Notes: generated by a model not told the origin, from the sequence alone. A stretch of DNA of 64,000 bases from Mycetohabitans sp. B8 (GCF_021991875.1 NZ_JAHLKR010000019.1:62001-126000), one strand, 5' to 3'; positions 9,256-21,374 are shown, counted from the stretch's first letter. Made by a program: numbers and translations.

Positions 9256-10035
9256 ATGACCGCCGAATTGCTCGCCACCCGCCGGGATGCGACGCTTGTG
9301 CTTACCCTATCCAATCCGGGCGCACGCAACGCGTTACACCCGGATATGTACGCCGCCGGCATCGAGGCGGTCGATTCAGCCGAGCGCGACCCCGAGATCC
9401 GGGCCGTCGTGCTAACCGGTGCCGACGGTTTTTTCTGCGCGGGCGGCAACCTGAACCGGCTGCTGGAGAACCGGGCTAAAGATCCATCGGTGCAGGCCGA
9501 CAGCACCGACCTGCTCGGCGCGTGGATCAGCGCGATCCGCGCGTCGCGCAAGCCGGTGATCGCCGCGGTCGAAGGGGCGGCGGCCGGCGCGGGTTTCTCG
9601 CTCGCGCTCGCCTGCGACCTGTTGGTGGCGGCGGACAACGCACAATTCGTGATGTCGTATGCGCGCGTCGGACTCACGCCCGATGGCGGCAGCTCATGGT
9701 TTCTGTCCCGAGCGCTGCCGCGCGCGCTGGCCACTGAGATCATCCTGGAAGGCAAGCCAGTGCCAGCGCCGCGCCTGGCCACGCTGGGCGTAGTGAACCG
9801 GCTCAGCACGGCAGGTGCGGCGCTGGAGACCGCGCTCGCCTGGGCCGAGGAGCTGGCGCAGCTGTCGCCCAACGCGGTGGCCCGGACCAAGACGCTCGTC
9901 GACGATGCCTGCAGCCAACCGCTGGCCGAGCATCTGGTCGCAGAACGGGACCATTTCGTCGCGTCGCTGCATCATCGCGATGGTCTCGAAGGGATCAGCG
10001 CGTTTCTGGAAAAACGCGAAGCGCGCTACAAATGA
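9256..10035 (+). CDS. Enoyl-CoA hydratase/isomerase family protein
   Basis: A 259-residue crotonase-fold protein. The two oxyanion-hole segments are present (FFCAGGNLNRL at about 56-66 and VEGAAAGAGFSLALACDL at about 97-114). At the position of the second catalytic glutamate the sequence is LTPDGGSSWFL, a pattern shared with the PaaG/alternative oxepin-CoA hydrolase branch rather than classical hydratase. It probably acts in fatty-acid or aromatic CoA-ester breakdown. A strong AAGGAG Shine-Dalgarno lies 8 bases before the ATG. The eroded acyl-CoA dehydrogenase just downstream on the same strand suggests the two once formed a beta-oxidation-type operon. Confidence 0.85.
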   Translation: MTAELLATRRDATLVLTLSNPGARNALHPDMYAAGIEAVDSAERDPEIRAVVLTGADGFFCAGGNLNRLLENRAKDPSVQADSTDLLGAWISAIRASRKPVIAAVEGAAAGAGFSLALACDLLVAADNAQFVMSYARVGLTPDGGSSWFLSRALPRALATEIILEGKPVPAPRLATLGVVNRLSTAGAALETALAWAEELAQLSPNAVARTKTLVDDACSQPLAEHLVAERDHFVASLHHRDGLEGISAFLEKREARYK

Positions 10036-10148
10036 TCTCCGGCGCGATGCGCGGCCCGATCCGTGCCACGCATCGGCGCCACCGCCACGGCGCAGCGCGC
10101 GGCGGGATCGAGGGGGCTCGGCGGCTAATATTGAAGACCCCCTACCGC

Positions 10149-10365
10149 ATGGACACTGTTAGCAACAAGCGAGCTCGCAGTGAGATGACGTGATCAACGT
10201 CGTGGCGCCAACGTCGCCGGCCAAGTGATTGACTGGGCTATCCAGGCCCATGGCGCAGCAGGCATCCGCGACGACTTCCTGCTAGCCTACGCGTACACGT
10301 CGATACGTACCGCCGCGGCTGGCCAACGGACCGGATAAAGTCCATCGTACCGCTAGAGCTCGCGT
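10149..10365 (+). pseudogene. Eroded acyl-CoA dehydrogenase, C-terminal fragment
   Basis: No intact frame, but four consecutive pieces in changing frames read like the C terminus of an acyl-CoA dehydrogenase: DTVSNKRARSEMT (from 10149, ending at a TGA at 10191), INVVAPTSPAK (frame of 10193), VIDWAIQAHGAAGIRDDF with YAYTSIRT (frame of 10225, ending at a TAA at 10336), and GPDKVHRTARAR (frame of 10329). In living homologues these join as NKAAR..E..MIKVVAP, then VIDRAIQ.HGG.G...D, then DGPDEVHR..IAR. At least three frame changes and loss of the N-terminal two thirds make this a fossil. The rest of the gap between 10036 and 10580 shows nothing else. Confidence 0.75.
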
Positions 10366-10580
10366 CGTATCGGAAAGACGGGGGCGGTGCGTCCCACGGG
10401 TGAGCCTGGCCCGTAACGCTGCAGTCTAGCCAGTTCTATGCTTAAATGGCGTGCACCTTGCAGCCGACAGCGCTCGATGCGCTGCCGGGTCATGCAAACA
10501 TTCAACTTTCTACAGGAAGGGGCGCCGAAAGCGCGCGCGGGCCGGTTCCGTGCACAGGGGAAGCGCCTCGATCAGCGGAC

Positions 10581-11273
10581 ATGATCGATGTTTACAGCTG
10601 GGCCACGCCGAACGGCCACAAGATCCATATCATGCTCGAGGAACTGGCGCTGCCCTACACCGTCCATGCGGTCGACATCGGCGCAGGCGACCAGTTCAAA
10701 CCCGAGTTCCTGGCGATCAGCCCGAATAACAAGATCCCGGCGATCGTCGATCACGATGGTCCCGGCGGCAAGCCGATCGCGCTATTCGAATCGGGTGCGA
10801 TCCTGATCTACCTCGCGGAGAAGACCGGGAAGTTCCTGCCTGCCGATCCGGTCCAACGTTATGCGACATTGCAGTGGCTCATGTTTCAGATGGGGGGACT
10901 CGGCCCGATGCTCGGACAAGCGCACCACTTCCGGATCTACGCGCCGGAGCAGATCGAATATGCGATCAATCGCTACACAAACGAAGCGCGGCGGCTGTAT
11001 GGCGTGATGGAGAAACAGCTCGGCAAGCATCTCTATTTGGCCGGTGATGACTACACGATCGCGGATATCGCGGCGTTCCCGTGGACGCGCTCGTGGAAGA
11101 ACCAGGGAATCGATCTCGACAGCTTCCCGAACGTAAACGCATGGCAGCAACGCATCCATGCGCGGCCTGCGGTGCAGCGGGGCGTCGAAGTGTTGGTATC
11201 CGCGCGCAAGGCGCTGACCGACGACAAGTCGCGCGAAGTCCTATTCGGCGCCACGCAATACGCGCAGCGCTGA
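10581..11273 (+). CDS. Nu-class glutathione S-transferase (YfcG/YghU type)
   Basis: A 230-residue cytosolic GST. The N-terminal thioredoxin-like domain carries TPNGHKIHIMLEEL, the signature of the nu class (E. coli YfcG and YghU), which lack a catalytic Cys or Ser and show glutathione-dependent disulfide-bond reductase activity. The glutathione-binding motif ESGAILIYLAEKTG sits at about 66-79 and the C-terminal domain contains YTIADIAAFPW. The ATG at 10581 is the family start, although the frame is open back to 10446. In contrast to the GST gene at 8.4-9.0 kb, this one is intact. Confidence 0.87.
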   Translation: MIDVYSWATPNGHKIHIMLEELALPYTVHAVDIGAGDQFKPEFLAISPNNKIPAIVDHDGPGGKPIALFESGAILIYLAEKTGKFLPADPVQRYATLQWLMFQMGGLGPMLGQAHHFRIYAPEQIEYAINRYTNEARRLYGVMEKQLGKHLYLAGDDYTIADIAAFPWTRSWKNQGIDLDSFPNVNAWQQRIHARPAVQRGVEVLVSARKALTDDKSREVLFGATQYAQR

Positions 11274-11468
11274 AAAGGCCGGGTCAGCAGGCCACGGCCC
11301 GGCGCGTGCCGGCCGCTCAAAACGGCTCGCCGAACACGACAACCCGCGTCGCATGGCTGCTACGCTGCCGTGCCACACCGCATCGATCATCTGCCCGTGG
11401 GCGCCGATGACGGCATGCGCTCGTCTCCTCGCTGCGCGCGGATGCGCGCCGCCGAAGCGCCGCACAGC

Positions 11469-11924
11469 TCATTGGAGCGGCTCTTTCAACAATGCTGGCA
11501 ACGGCAGCGGCGTCACGTCGATGCCTTCGTCCAATAGGGCCCGCGCGTCGTCGGACGTCGTAACCCCGCGGATGCCGCGAGCCGGCGCCTCGTCATAGTG
11601 GATCCGCCGCGCTTCCTCTGCGAACTGCTCACCGACGTCTTCCGTGTGTTCGATCACCTGCCGCATCATCCGCAGCCACCGCGCCTGCAGCTCGCTCACA
11701 TTCAGCGGCTGCCCGTCAGCGCCCGGCGCATCATTGCGTGGCGCCGGCGCGGTCGCACCCGACAGATTCAATCGGGGCGCCGATGGCACGCGATGCACCG
11801 CCCTCGAACCGCATATCGGACACTCGACAAGGTGCCGCTCTAGTTGCGACTCGAAGTCCTCGGCCGACTGGAACCAGCCTTCGAACCGGTGCGCGTGCTC
11901 GCAGGTTAAATCGAGAACTTTCAT
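11469..11924 (-). CDS. DUF1178 family zinc-ribbon-like protein
   Basis: A 151-residue protein of the DUF1178 family, common in alpha- and betaproteobacteria and of unknown function. The N-terminal 50 residues hold the conserved pattern MKVLDLTCEHAHRFEGWF and a CPIC pair, which look like a small zinc ribbon; the linker is proline/alanine-rich, and the C-terminal helix region contains LRMMRQVIEHTEDVG and EEARRIHY. The start could also be two codons further upstream (11930). In related genomes, as far as I recall, this gene directly follows a NUDIX gene; here about 11 kb of island DNA lies between it and the intact NUDIX gene. Confidence 0.85.
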   Translation of the reverse strand: MKVLDLTCEHAHRFEGWFQSAEDFESQLERHLVECPICGSRAVHRVPSAPRLNLSGATAPAPRNDAPGADGQPLNVSELQARWLRMMRQVIEHTEDVGEQFAEEARRIHYDEAPARGIRGVTTSDDARALLDEGIDVTPLPLPALLKEPLQ

Positions 11925-12120
11925 GCCCATGACAACGTACGATCCAATTTAGCGCAATTTGTGCACGATCGCTCGACATTGCTCGGACCGTGACCGATCA
12001 TTCTAGCGCGTTTGCGCGTGACGAGTCTTCCCCGCCCGCCGCCCACCACGCCGCTCGTTGCGGCGGGTCCACGCCGGCTGCGCAGTGCCAGATCGACTGC
12101 ACGGCACGATAAGCTCCGGC

Positions 12121-12312
12121 CACGTCAAACAAAATCTGCTCCAGCCAGAACGCGCCGAGGATCGCCTTTACGTCGCTAACCTCGCCGCACCGGACCCACT
12201 CGTACAATATGGCCGGTTCGACGGCGATCAATCCCACAAACTCACCGTCGTTCAACGTACGCTTCCCTTCAGGCAGAGCACGCTCCCAATACAGGTCGAT
12301 TAACGAGCCAGA
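12121..12312 (-). pseudogene. NUDIX hydrolase C-terminal fragment (duplicate of the 23.2 kb gene)
   Basis: Read on the minus strand this stretch gives IDLYWERALPEGK... through VEPAILYEW to ILGAFWLEQIL, which aligns without gaps to the C-terminal third of the intact NUDIX protein encoded at 23238-23828 (hand count about 39 identities in 60 residues). The NUDIX box itself is absent and the frame upstream turns into unrelated sequence. The fragment lies in the same orientation as the intact gene. Together they bracket the accessory island, so this is either a leftover of the original host gene or a partial duplicate made on insertion. Confidence 0.8.
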
Positions 12313-12403
12313 GGGCGCCATCGCCGCCGCCCCTTCCATGGTACGTTGGCCCCGGAACCGGCCTGCGTTGCGAATCAGCGACCGCTGCTGCCCATCAGAT
12401 CTA

Positions 12404-12710
12404 CACGTATGTTCGTAGTCGTTCGTCCTTGGCAAGCTTCGTGGCCTTCGGGCGTTTGGCCGCTCGCCCGGCTTCCGCTGCGCGACTGTGCCCGATACAC
12501 CAGCGTACAATCACGCGTCGCTGCATGCTCTGAGAATGACAGATAGCGACCCGAGCGTGGCGACAACTTGGTCGGCGGCATGCAACCGGTTTTGTGAAAC
12601 CATCGCGGCCCCAACGGCTGTGACATGCCGCTCGCCAACGCCGCGACGTCCCCTCCCATTCCTTCGGCAATCCATCTGCAGAACGCTTGCTTCGTCTCCC
12701 ACTGATTGAT
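12404..12710 (-). mobile_element. IS30-family-like transposase remnant, frameshifted
   Basis: Two overlapping minus-strand frames carry pieces of the N-terminal half of an IS30-type transposase. The first (about 12701 to 12525) reads ETKQAFCRWIAEG, then QPLGPRWFHKTGCMPP and SGRYLSFSEH, the family's N-terminal helix-turn-helix region. The second (about 12525 to 12404) reads AAKRPKATKLAKDERLRTYV, which matches the following family segment. A frameshift separates them and the catalytic DDE domain is gone. It marks an old insertion at the left edge of the accessory island. The 200 bases to its right (12711-12910) show no recognisable gene. Confidence 0.65.
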
Positions 12711-13227
12711 ACCTGATCTGCCAGGCGAAGACATCATTGGCCATCCCGTGGACTCCGAAGCCCAACCTTGGGATCGGCCCATATAACACCGCTCATTCGA
12801 AAGTGTTGCAACGACTGGTTGAATCTGCCGACGCGTTACCGCGCCGGACGAAACCACAGAGCAACAAAAACAATAGAGCAACAATTACGGCAATCTGCCG
12901 TCAAATAATGCTTTATGATTTACAATGAAACGCGCGCATCCATCACTTGCCGCCCGTATCGTACAGGCCTGCGCAACTGGCCATACCCTATGCAATTTTC
13001 TATTGCCATTTTCATACAAGTATGCAATCCTACTCAACGACATAGCCTAAAAACAACATTGCGCGCTGCCCTGTTAGGGCATCCGACATTACATAGCGAC
13101 CTTTAAGCAAGAAGGCTTATCTGGCATCTTGTTAAGTGAGCCATGCTGGATAAAGATCAAGTTTTGTCGGATATAGCAAAATTTATGTATTGCAGCAGTA
13201 CCACTTCAGCCTCCCGAGGGTGATCCG
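12711..13227. other. AT-rich gap upstream of ribA
   Basis: No supported gene. The composition shifts visibly from GC-rich on the left to AT-rich from about 12.85 kb onward, which I take as the start of foreign DNA. The promoter of the ribA copy must lie at the right end; a GAGGG Shine-Dalgarno precedes its ATG. I looked for an FMN riboswitch here and did not see its conserved core. Confidence 0.5.
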
Positions 13228-13878
13228 ATGCTACTACAATGCCATGATAGAAGCAGCGAATGCGTAACGCATGTCGGCAAAGCAACGATGCCGACTCGTT
13301 ACGGAAATTTTGTTGCCCATGCATTTCGTTCAAAAAATGATAACAATGAGTATCTCGCGCTGGTAATGGGCGACGTTTGCCAGCGTGAATCCGTGCTGAC
13401 ACGACTGCACTCCGAGTGCCTCACCGGTGATGTATTAGGATCACTGCGTTGCGATTGTGGCGAACAATTGGACGCGGCACTACGCTCTATCGCATCCGAG
13501 GGCGCCGGCGCGCTATTGTATTTGCGGGGCCATGAAGGACGCGGCATTGGCCTGTGCAACAAAATTCTTGCCTACGGACTCCAAGAGCAAGGACGTGACA
13601 CGGTCGATGCCAATCGCGACCTGGGTTTGCCGGACGACGCGCGCGAGTATGACTGCGCGGCGAGTATCGTGCGCCAACTCGGCATCCTGTCGGTACGGCT
13701 GATGAGCAACAATCCGGATAAATTTAAGGCACTGCAGCGCCATGGCATTCCGGTATGTGAGCGCGTTGACCTCGCGATTGCATTACGCGAAGAAAACGAG
13801 CGTTATATCTGGGCTAAGCGTAATCGTTTCGGGCATTATTTCGACGAGAATGAGCTTCAGTGCCCGTTGTCATTGTAA
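13228..13878 (+). CDS. ribA: GTP cyclohydrolase II
   Basis: A 216-residue stand-alone GTP cyclohydrolase II. It opens the imidazole ring of GTP and removes formate and pyrophosphate, the first step of riboflavin synthesis. The zinc ligands are visible as C64, C75 and C77 (HSEC, then LRCDCG), with the spacing seen in E. coli RibA, followed by the [11 protein letters not shown] catalytic loop at 99-109. It is about 20 residues longer than E. coli RibA at the N terminus. Its product pathway supplies 5-amino-6-ribitylaminouracil, the direct substrate of FO synthase, so its place beside the F420 genes is probably functional. It is AT-richer than the chromosomal genes and convergent with the ABC exporter gene. 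Confidence 0.92.
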   Translation: MLLQCHDRSSECVTHVGKATMPTRYGNFVAHAFRSKNDNNEYLALVMGDVCQRESVLTRLHSECLTGDVLGSLRCDCGEQLDAALRSIASEGAGALLYLRGHEGRGIGLCNKILAYGLQEQGRDTVDANRDLGLPDDAREYDCAASIVRQLGILSVRLMSNNPDKFKALQRHGIPVCERVDLAIALREENERYIWAKRNRFGHYFDENELQCPLSL

Positions 13879-13883
13879 TTAGC

Positions 13884-13930
13884 TCGGCGCTCACCACGTA
13901 AAGCGGTGGATATAGTGTAGTGAGCGCCGA
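13884..13930. terminator. Shared terminator-like hairpin between convergent ribA and the ABC exporter gene
   Basis: The arms TCGGCGCTCAC (13884-13894) and GTGAGCGCCGA (13920-13930) are perfectly complementary over 11 bases, around a 25-base loop. The hairpin sits in the 81-base gap between two converging genes and could stop transcription from both sides, although the T-tracts are weak. Confidence 0.6.
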
Positions 13931-13959
13931 TCAAAGCCATCGCTTTTATCTACGCACTT

Positions 13960-15852
13960 TTATTCAGGCTGCTTATGTTGCAATGCCCACATTTTAGCAT
14001 ATAGGCCGCCTGCATTCAGCAATGCTTTATGGGTGCCCCGTTCCACGATACGGCCTTGCTCCATGACAAGAATCTGTTGCGCATGCGTAATTGTCGACAG
14101 ACGATGTGCAATGATCAGCGTTGTACGATGACGCGCAAGCTTTTTTAACTCATGCTGAATCGCGCGCTCGGCGCGTGAATCGAGTGCTGAGGTCGCTTCA
14201 TCAAAAATTAGAATAGGTGGCTTCTTTAGCAATGTGCGAGCGATGGCGATGCGCTGCTTTTCGCCGCCAGATAATTTCAAACCACGCTCACCCACTATGG
14301 TGTTGTAGCCAGCGGGCAAGCTTTCAATAAAAGCATGAATATGGGCGGCGCGCGCAGCCGCCACCACTTCTTCTGGCGACGCAGACAACCGACCGTACGC
14401 AATATTGTAATAGATCGTGTCGCGGAAAAGCACCGTATCTTGCGGCACAATACCAATGGCCGTGCGCAGCGAATCTTGCGTCACAGTCCGAATGTCTTGG
14501 CCATCGATCATAATACGCCCAGCGCCATGATCCACATCATAAAATCGAAGCAACAGTCGTGCGAGTGTTGACTTACCTGAGCCGCTATGTCCGACAATTG
14601 CGGTCGTCGTACCCGCTGCAATCGTAAAGCTTACATCTCGCAAAATTTGCCGTTGCGTTTCATATGAAAAATTGACATGCTCAAAGCATACTTCAGCGCT
14701 TTGCACAGCGAGCGGAGCTGAAACTTCGAGATCGTCAACTTCACTTTTGAGCTTTAGCAGCGAAAACATCTGCTCCATATCGGTCAGACTTTGCTTCAAA
14801 GTTCGATACATATTTCCCAAAAAACTCAGTGGAATATATATCTGCAACATAAACGTATTAATTAACACAAAGTCGCCCAACGTCAACTGCTTATCTACGA
14901 CCTGTTGCGTCGCGCGCCATAAAACGGCGATCATGCAGATTGCAATAATCGACTGCTGACCAAAATTCATGAAAGAGAGCGACTTTTGCGATCGAATCGC
15001 CGCATTATGATAAAGCATCATGCCTTCATCATAGCGCTGTACCTCGTGTTGCTCGTTACCGAAGCACTTGACTGTCTCATAATTAATAAGCGAATCGACC
15101 ATTACCGTATTGGAGCGCGAATCAAGCGCATTCATCTCCTTCCTTAAACTCGTACGCCATTCCGTCACCATCACGGTAAACGTGATGTAAGCCACAAGCA
15201 CGGATAATGTAATAATCGTATAATAAATATCGTAGCGAACAGCAAAAAAAATGAGTACCAACATGACTTCAACGCATATTGGCAGAATATTGTAGAGCGA
15301 ATATGAAACAAGCGTCTTGACGCCACGCGTTCCTCGCTCGATATCGCGTGATAGCCCCCCCGTTTGCCGCTCAAGGTGAAATCCCAACGACAGCGTGTGC
15401 AAATGTCGAAATACTGCGAGTGCCACTTGTCGTGCCGCGCTGTAAGCTACTTTCCCAAAGATAATTTCACGCAGTTCAGCAAAAAGTGAGCTTGATAAGC
15501 GCACGACCGCATAAGCGACAATAAGAAAACTAACACCGTGAAACAAAGAAAATGACGACTGCTGCGTTGCCAACCGGTCAATTTCCGATAATTGGTCGAC
15601 AATCGCTTTCATTACCACTGGCACGCCTAGATTAGCGAGTTTTGAACCAACCAGACAGACGAGCGCAAATGCGACACGCCCTTTATAAACCATCAAATAA
15701 GGAAATAGTGCAGCGATTGTTTGCCAATCACCGCACCGATTTGAAGATGACAGCGGAGAAACAAAAGCCCAAAAGCGGCGCAGGCGTAATGGATAGTGCA
15801 TTCTTTGTAAGTAGTTCAGCAAGCGCTTGCCGTATCGCATGCCATTGATCAT
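13960..15852 (-). CDS. Atm1/ABCB7-type ABC exporter (fused permease and ATPase)
   Basis: A 630-residue half-size ABC exporter. Residues 45-350 form the six-helix membrane domain, including FHLERQTGGLSRDIERGT (158-175), a stretch typical of the Atm1/ABCB7 group that exports glutathione-linked sulfur or metal compounds. The ATPase domain shows Walker A GHSGSGKST (421-429), signature LSGGEKQR (527-534), Walker B ILIFDEA (547-553) and the H-loop His at 583. It probably works as a homodimer in the inner membrane. It lies 57 bases downstream of cofD on the same strand and shares the low GC of the island. A TATTAT/TATACA-like stretch ahead of it may give it its own promoter. Substrate unknown; a link to F420 is inference. 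Confidence 0.88.
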   Translation of the reverse strand: MINGMRYGKRLLNYLQRMHYPLRLRRFWAFVSPLSSSNRCGDWQTIAALFPYLMVYKGRVAFALVCLVGSKLANLGVPVVMKAIVDQLSEIDRLATQQSSFSLFHGVSFLIVAYAVVRLSSSLFAELREIIFGKVAYSAARQVALAVFRHLHTLSLGFHLERQTGGLSRDIERGTRGVKTLVSYSLYNILPICVEVMLVLIFFAVRYDIYYTIITLSVLVAYITFTVMVTEWRTSLRKEMNALDSRSNTVMVDSLINYETVKCFGNEQHEVQRYDEGMMLYHNAAIRSQKSLSFMNFGQQSIIAICMIAVLWRATQQVVDKQLTLGDFVLINTFMLQIYIPLSFLGNMYRTLKQSLTDMEQMFSLLKLKSEVDDLEVSAPLAVQSAEVCFEHVNFSYETQRQILRDVSFTIAAGTTTAIVGHSGSGKSTLARLLLRFYDVDHGAGRIMIDGQDIRTVTQDSLRTAIGIVPQDTVLFRDTIYYNIAYGRLSASPEEVVAAARAAHIHAFIESLPAGYNTIVGERGLKLSGGEKQRIAIARTLLKKPPILIFDEATSALDSRAERAIQHELKKLARHRTTLIIAHRLSTITHAQQILVMEQGRIVERGTHKALLNAGGLYAKMWALQHKQPE

Positions 15853-15909
15853 TATTTTATTTCTGTATAATAATTAATCCACCTTATAAAAAATCATGGT
15901 CAATTGGAT

Positions 15910-16896
15910 TCAAGCGGCGCTGTACTGTGCAGCGTGGCTTGCCTGTCGATTGCTTCGGCGATGTTCAAGGCACGCCAGAACGTGTCGTGCAAGTGCGATA
16001 CGCTCATCAGGTGTTTTCATGAGCGTCTTGACTTTATTGACTGCCACCCCGTCCGCGCGCAGGAGGTCATGATCGCATTCATCCGACGGATCAATGACCA
16101 AAAGATCAAGAAAATCGGCATAAAGCGAAGCAATCGCGTTAACCGAAGCATCCATGCCCAGTTCATGCATCATCTTGGTCAATGGGCCTTTGACTGCTTC
16201 GCCGCCGACAAGTGGTGCAACAGCTAAAACAGGCACATTGCAGGCACGCAGCCTGTCACGCACACCTGGTAGTGCCAGAATCGGTCCAATGCTGACAAAA
16301 GGATTTGAAGGACATAAGATCACGCCAGCCAGGTCAGGCGTACTCAACGCTGCGTCAAATGACGGCGATAATCGTGCCGACGAAGCCCCTTCAAAGCGAA
16401 ACCCCGACACGCGTGGCTCACATCGCCGTTTAACAAAATACGTCTGGAAAGGCAAATCGCCTTCGTCTGTCTCGACGATGGTTCTGACCGAATCGTTAGA
16501 CATCGGGACGATCGAATGCTTGACACCGAATGCTTTCGCAATGGTCGCGGTTAAATCACACAAACTGGCACCACCGTCAAGCAAACTGCGCCGATAGAGG
16601 TGCAGCGCGAGGTCTTTGTCACCCAGCTGGAACCAAACCGGTCCGCCTAAATGAGTTAGCGCTTCTTGCGAAGACCAGCTCTCGTTTGCACGCCCCCACC
16701 CTTTTTTTGTATCCGCCACATCGGCCAGCGTATAGACAACCGTGTCTAGATCTGGACAGATGAGCAAGCCAAGATGCTCAAAATCGTCACCCGTGTTCAC
16801 AACGATCGTCAACTCGTCAGCAGACAGCACATGCGCTAGACCATAGGCTAGCTTAGCGCCCCCCACCCCGCCGCACAACGCAACATACTTTGCCAT
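15910..16896 (-). CDS. cofD: CofD/FbiA-type phospho-acyl transferase of F420 synthesis
   Basis: A 328-residue transferase that joins the phospho-acid half of the cofactor, delivered as a GDP ester, to the 5'-hydroxyl of FO and releases GMP. The nucleotide-binding loop GGVGGAKL (9-16) and NTGDDFEHLGL (34-44) are diagnostic for the CofD/FbiA family, as are LGDKDLALHLYRR and the later VKGPLTKMM. In M. rhizoxinica the donor is the 3-phosphoglycerate ester, giving 3PG-F420-0. The gene follows fbiC on the same strand after a 209-base gap that contains a long inverted repeat, and precedes the ABC exporter gene. Length and motifs are complete. Confidence 0.95.
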   Translation of the reverse strand: MAKYVALCGGVGGAKLAYGLAHVLSADELTIVVNTGDDFEHLGLLICPDLDTVVYTLADVADTKKGWGRANESWSSQEALTHLGGPVWFQLGDKDLALHLYRRSLLDGGASLCDLTATIAKAFGVKHSIVPMSNDSVRTIVETDEGDLPFQTYFVKRRCEPRVSGFRFEGASSARLSPSFDAALSTPDLAGVILCPSNPFVSIGPILALPGVRDRLRACNVPVLAVAPLVGGEAVKGPLTKMMHELGMDASVNAIASLYADFLDLLVIDPSDECDHDLLRADGVAVNKVKTLMKTPDERIALARHVLACLEHRRSNRQASHAAQYSAA

Positions 16897-17004
16897 TACC
16901 TTTCTGCTTAAAGACCCAACATTTTTGACTCAAACAGATCACCATTTTGACCCTGTCAGGCCGGATAGCGTCTGTCTAGTTTGATATAGACGGTTGAGCA
17001 TCTT

Positions 17005-17092
17005 GGTAAATCCATGGTGTGAAGCAATGCATGAGCCCCACCACAATACCGATTTGAGGACACCAGCACGCAAGCCACACCATGAATTTACC
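17005..17092. repeat. 17-bp inverted repeat in the fbiC-cofD gap
   Basis: GGTAAATCCATGGTGTG (17005-17021) and the reverse complement of CACACCATGAATTTACC (17076-17092) match at 16 of 17 positions. They enclose 54 bases without coding potential. The size and terminal arrangement resemble a miniature inverted-repeat element or the collapsed ends of an insertion sequence. As RNA the arms could also form a long-loop hairpin between the two cistrons. There is no T-run that would make it a terminator. Confidence 0.6.
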
Positions 17093-17105
17093 TATACAGG
17101 TCTAA

Positions 17106-20547
<3,442 letters not shown>

Positions 20548-21360
20548 ATGAGCCACGCTACAAGAACAGCAAGAAGCATGACTGTGTCCGCCATCGGTGG
20601 CATTCCCCTAATACAAACAGGGGATGATCTTGGCCAGATTATTACGGAGGCGATCCACAAAAACGATATCGTTTTACAAAATGGCGACGTGTTAGTGCTT
20701 GCACAAAAGATTGTTTCAAAATCTGAAGGAAGATGGGTTGCGCTATCCTCTGTCACGCCGGGCAAGCAAGCGATCGATTTGGCGCAGAAAGTCGATAAGG
20801 ATCCGCGGCTCGTTGAACTTATCCTTTCTGAGTCGGCAGAAATCGTTGCACACAGGCAGGACGGTGTACTGATCACCGCTCACCGCCTCGGATGCGTGAT
20901 GGCAAATGCCGGTATCGATCATTCCAATGTAGGTGATGAAGACAGTGTGCTTCTGCTTCCGAAAGACTCGGATCACAGCGCACGCGAATTAAAAAAGCAG
21001 TTTCATCGCTTGTGCGGCGTCGATATCCACATCATCATCAACGATAGTTTTGGCAGGGTGTGGCGCCATGGCACGGCAGGATGCGCCATCGGCGTAGCGG
21101 GCTTTTCCCCACTTAAAAATTATATTGGGAAGCCGGATCTGTTTGGGCAGCTCTTGCGCACAACCCAGGTGGCAGTGGCCGATGAACTCGCCGCAGCAGC
21201 TTCTTTCCTAATGGGACAAGCCGATGAAGGATCGCCTGTTGTGCTGATCCGCGGCGCGAATTTGCCCGCTGCGGATGGAACGGTCCAACAGCTTATTCGC
21301 CCCAAAGAGGAAGATTTATTTCGTGAAACCTCCTCTACATTGGCAGTAGAAATGGCCTGA
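20548..21360 (+). CDS. cofE: Coenzyme F420-0:L-glutamate ligase (CofE type)
   Basis: A 270-residue ligase that adds L-glutamate to F420-0 through gamma linkages with GTP, completing the cofactor. The family's features are present: the VLAQKIVSKSEGR stretch (about 50-62), ITAHRLGCVMANAGID and NDSFGRVWRHGTAGCAIG. It is the stand-alone CofE form, without the C-terminal nitroreductase-like domain of actinobacterial FbiB, so the C-terminal reduction step of FbiB is not provided here. A GGAG Shine-Dalgarno lies 8 bases before the ATG. It is divergent from cofC and followed directly by an IS3-like fragment. Confidence 0.95.
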   Translation: MSHATRTARSMTVSAIGGIPLIQTGDDLGQIITEAIHKNDIVLQNGDVLVLAQKIVSKSEGRWVALSSVTPGKQAIDLAQKVDKDPRLVELILSESAEIVAHRQDGVLITAHRLGCVMANAGIDHSNVGDEDSVLLLPKDSDHSARELKKQFHRLCGVDIHIIINDSFGRVWRHGTAGCAIGVAGFSPLKNYIGKPDLFGQLLRTTQVAVADELAAAASFLMGQADEGSPVVLIRGANLPAADGTVQQLIRPKEEDLFRETSSTLAVEMA

Positions 21361-21374
21361 GCATGAAATGAGAG

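Noticed and set aside
13107-13227. Possible FMN riboswitch before ribA
   Set aside because: The conserved GC-rich core of the RFN element is not present in this AT-rich stretch.
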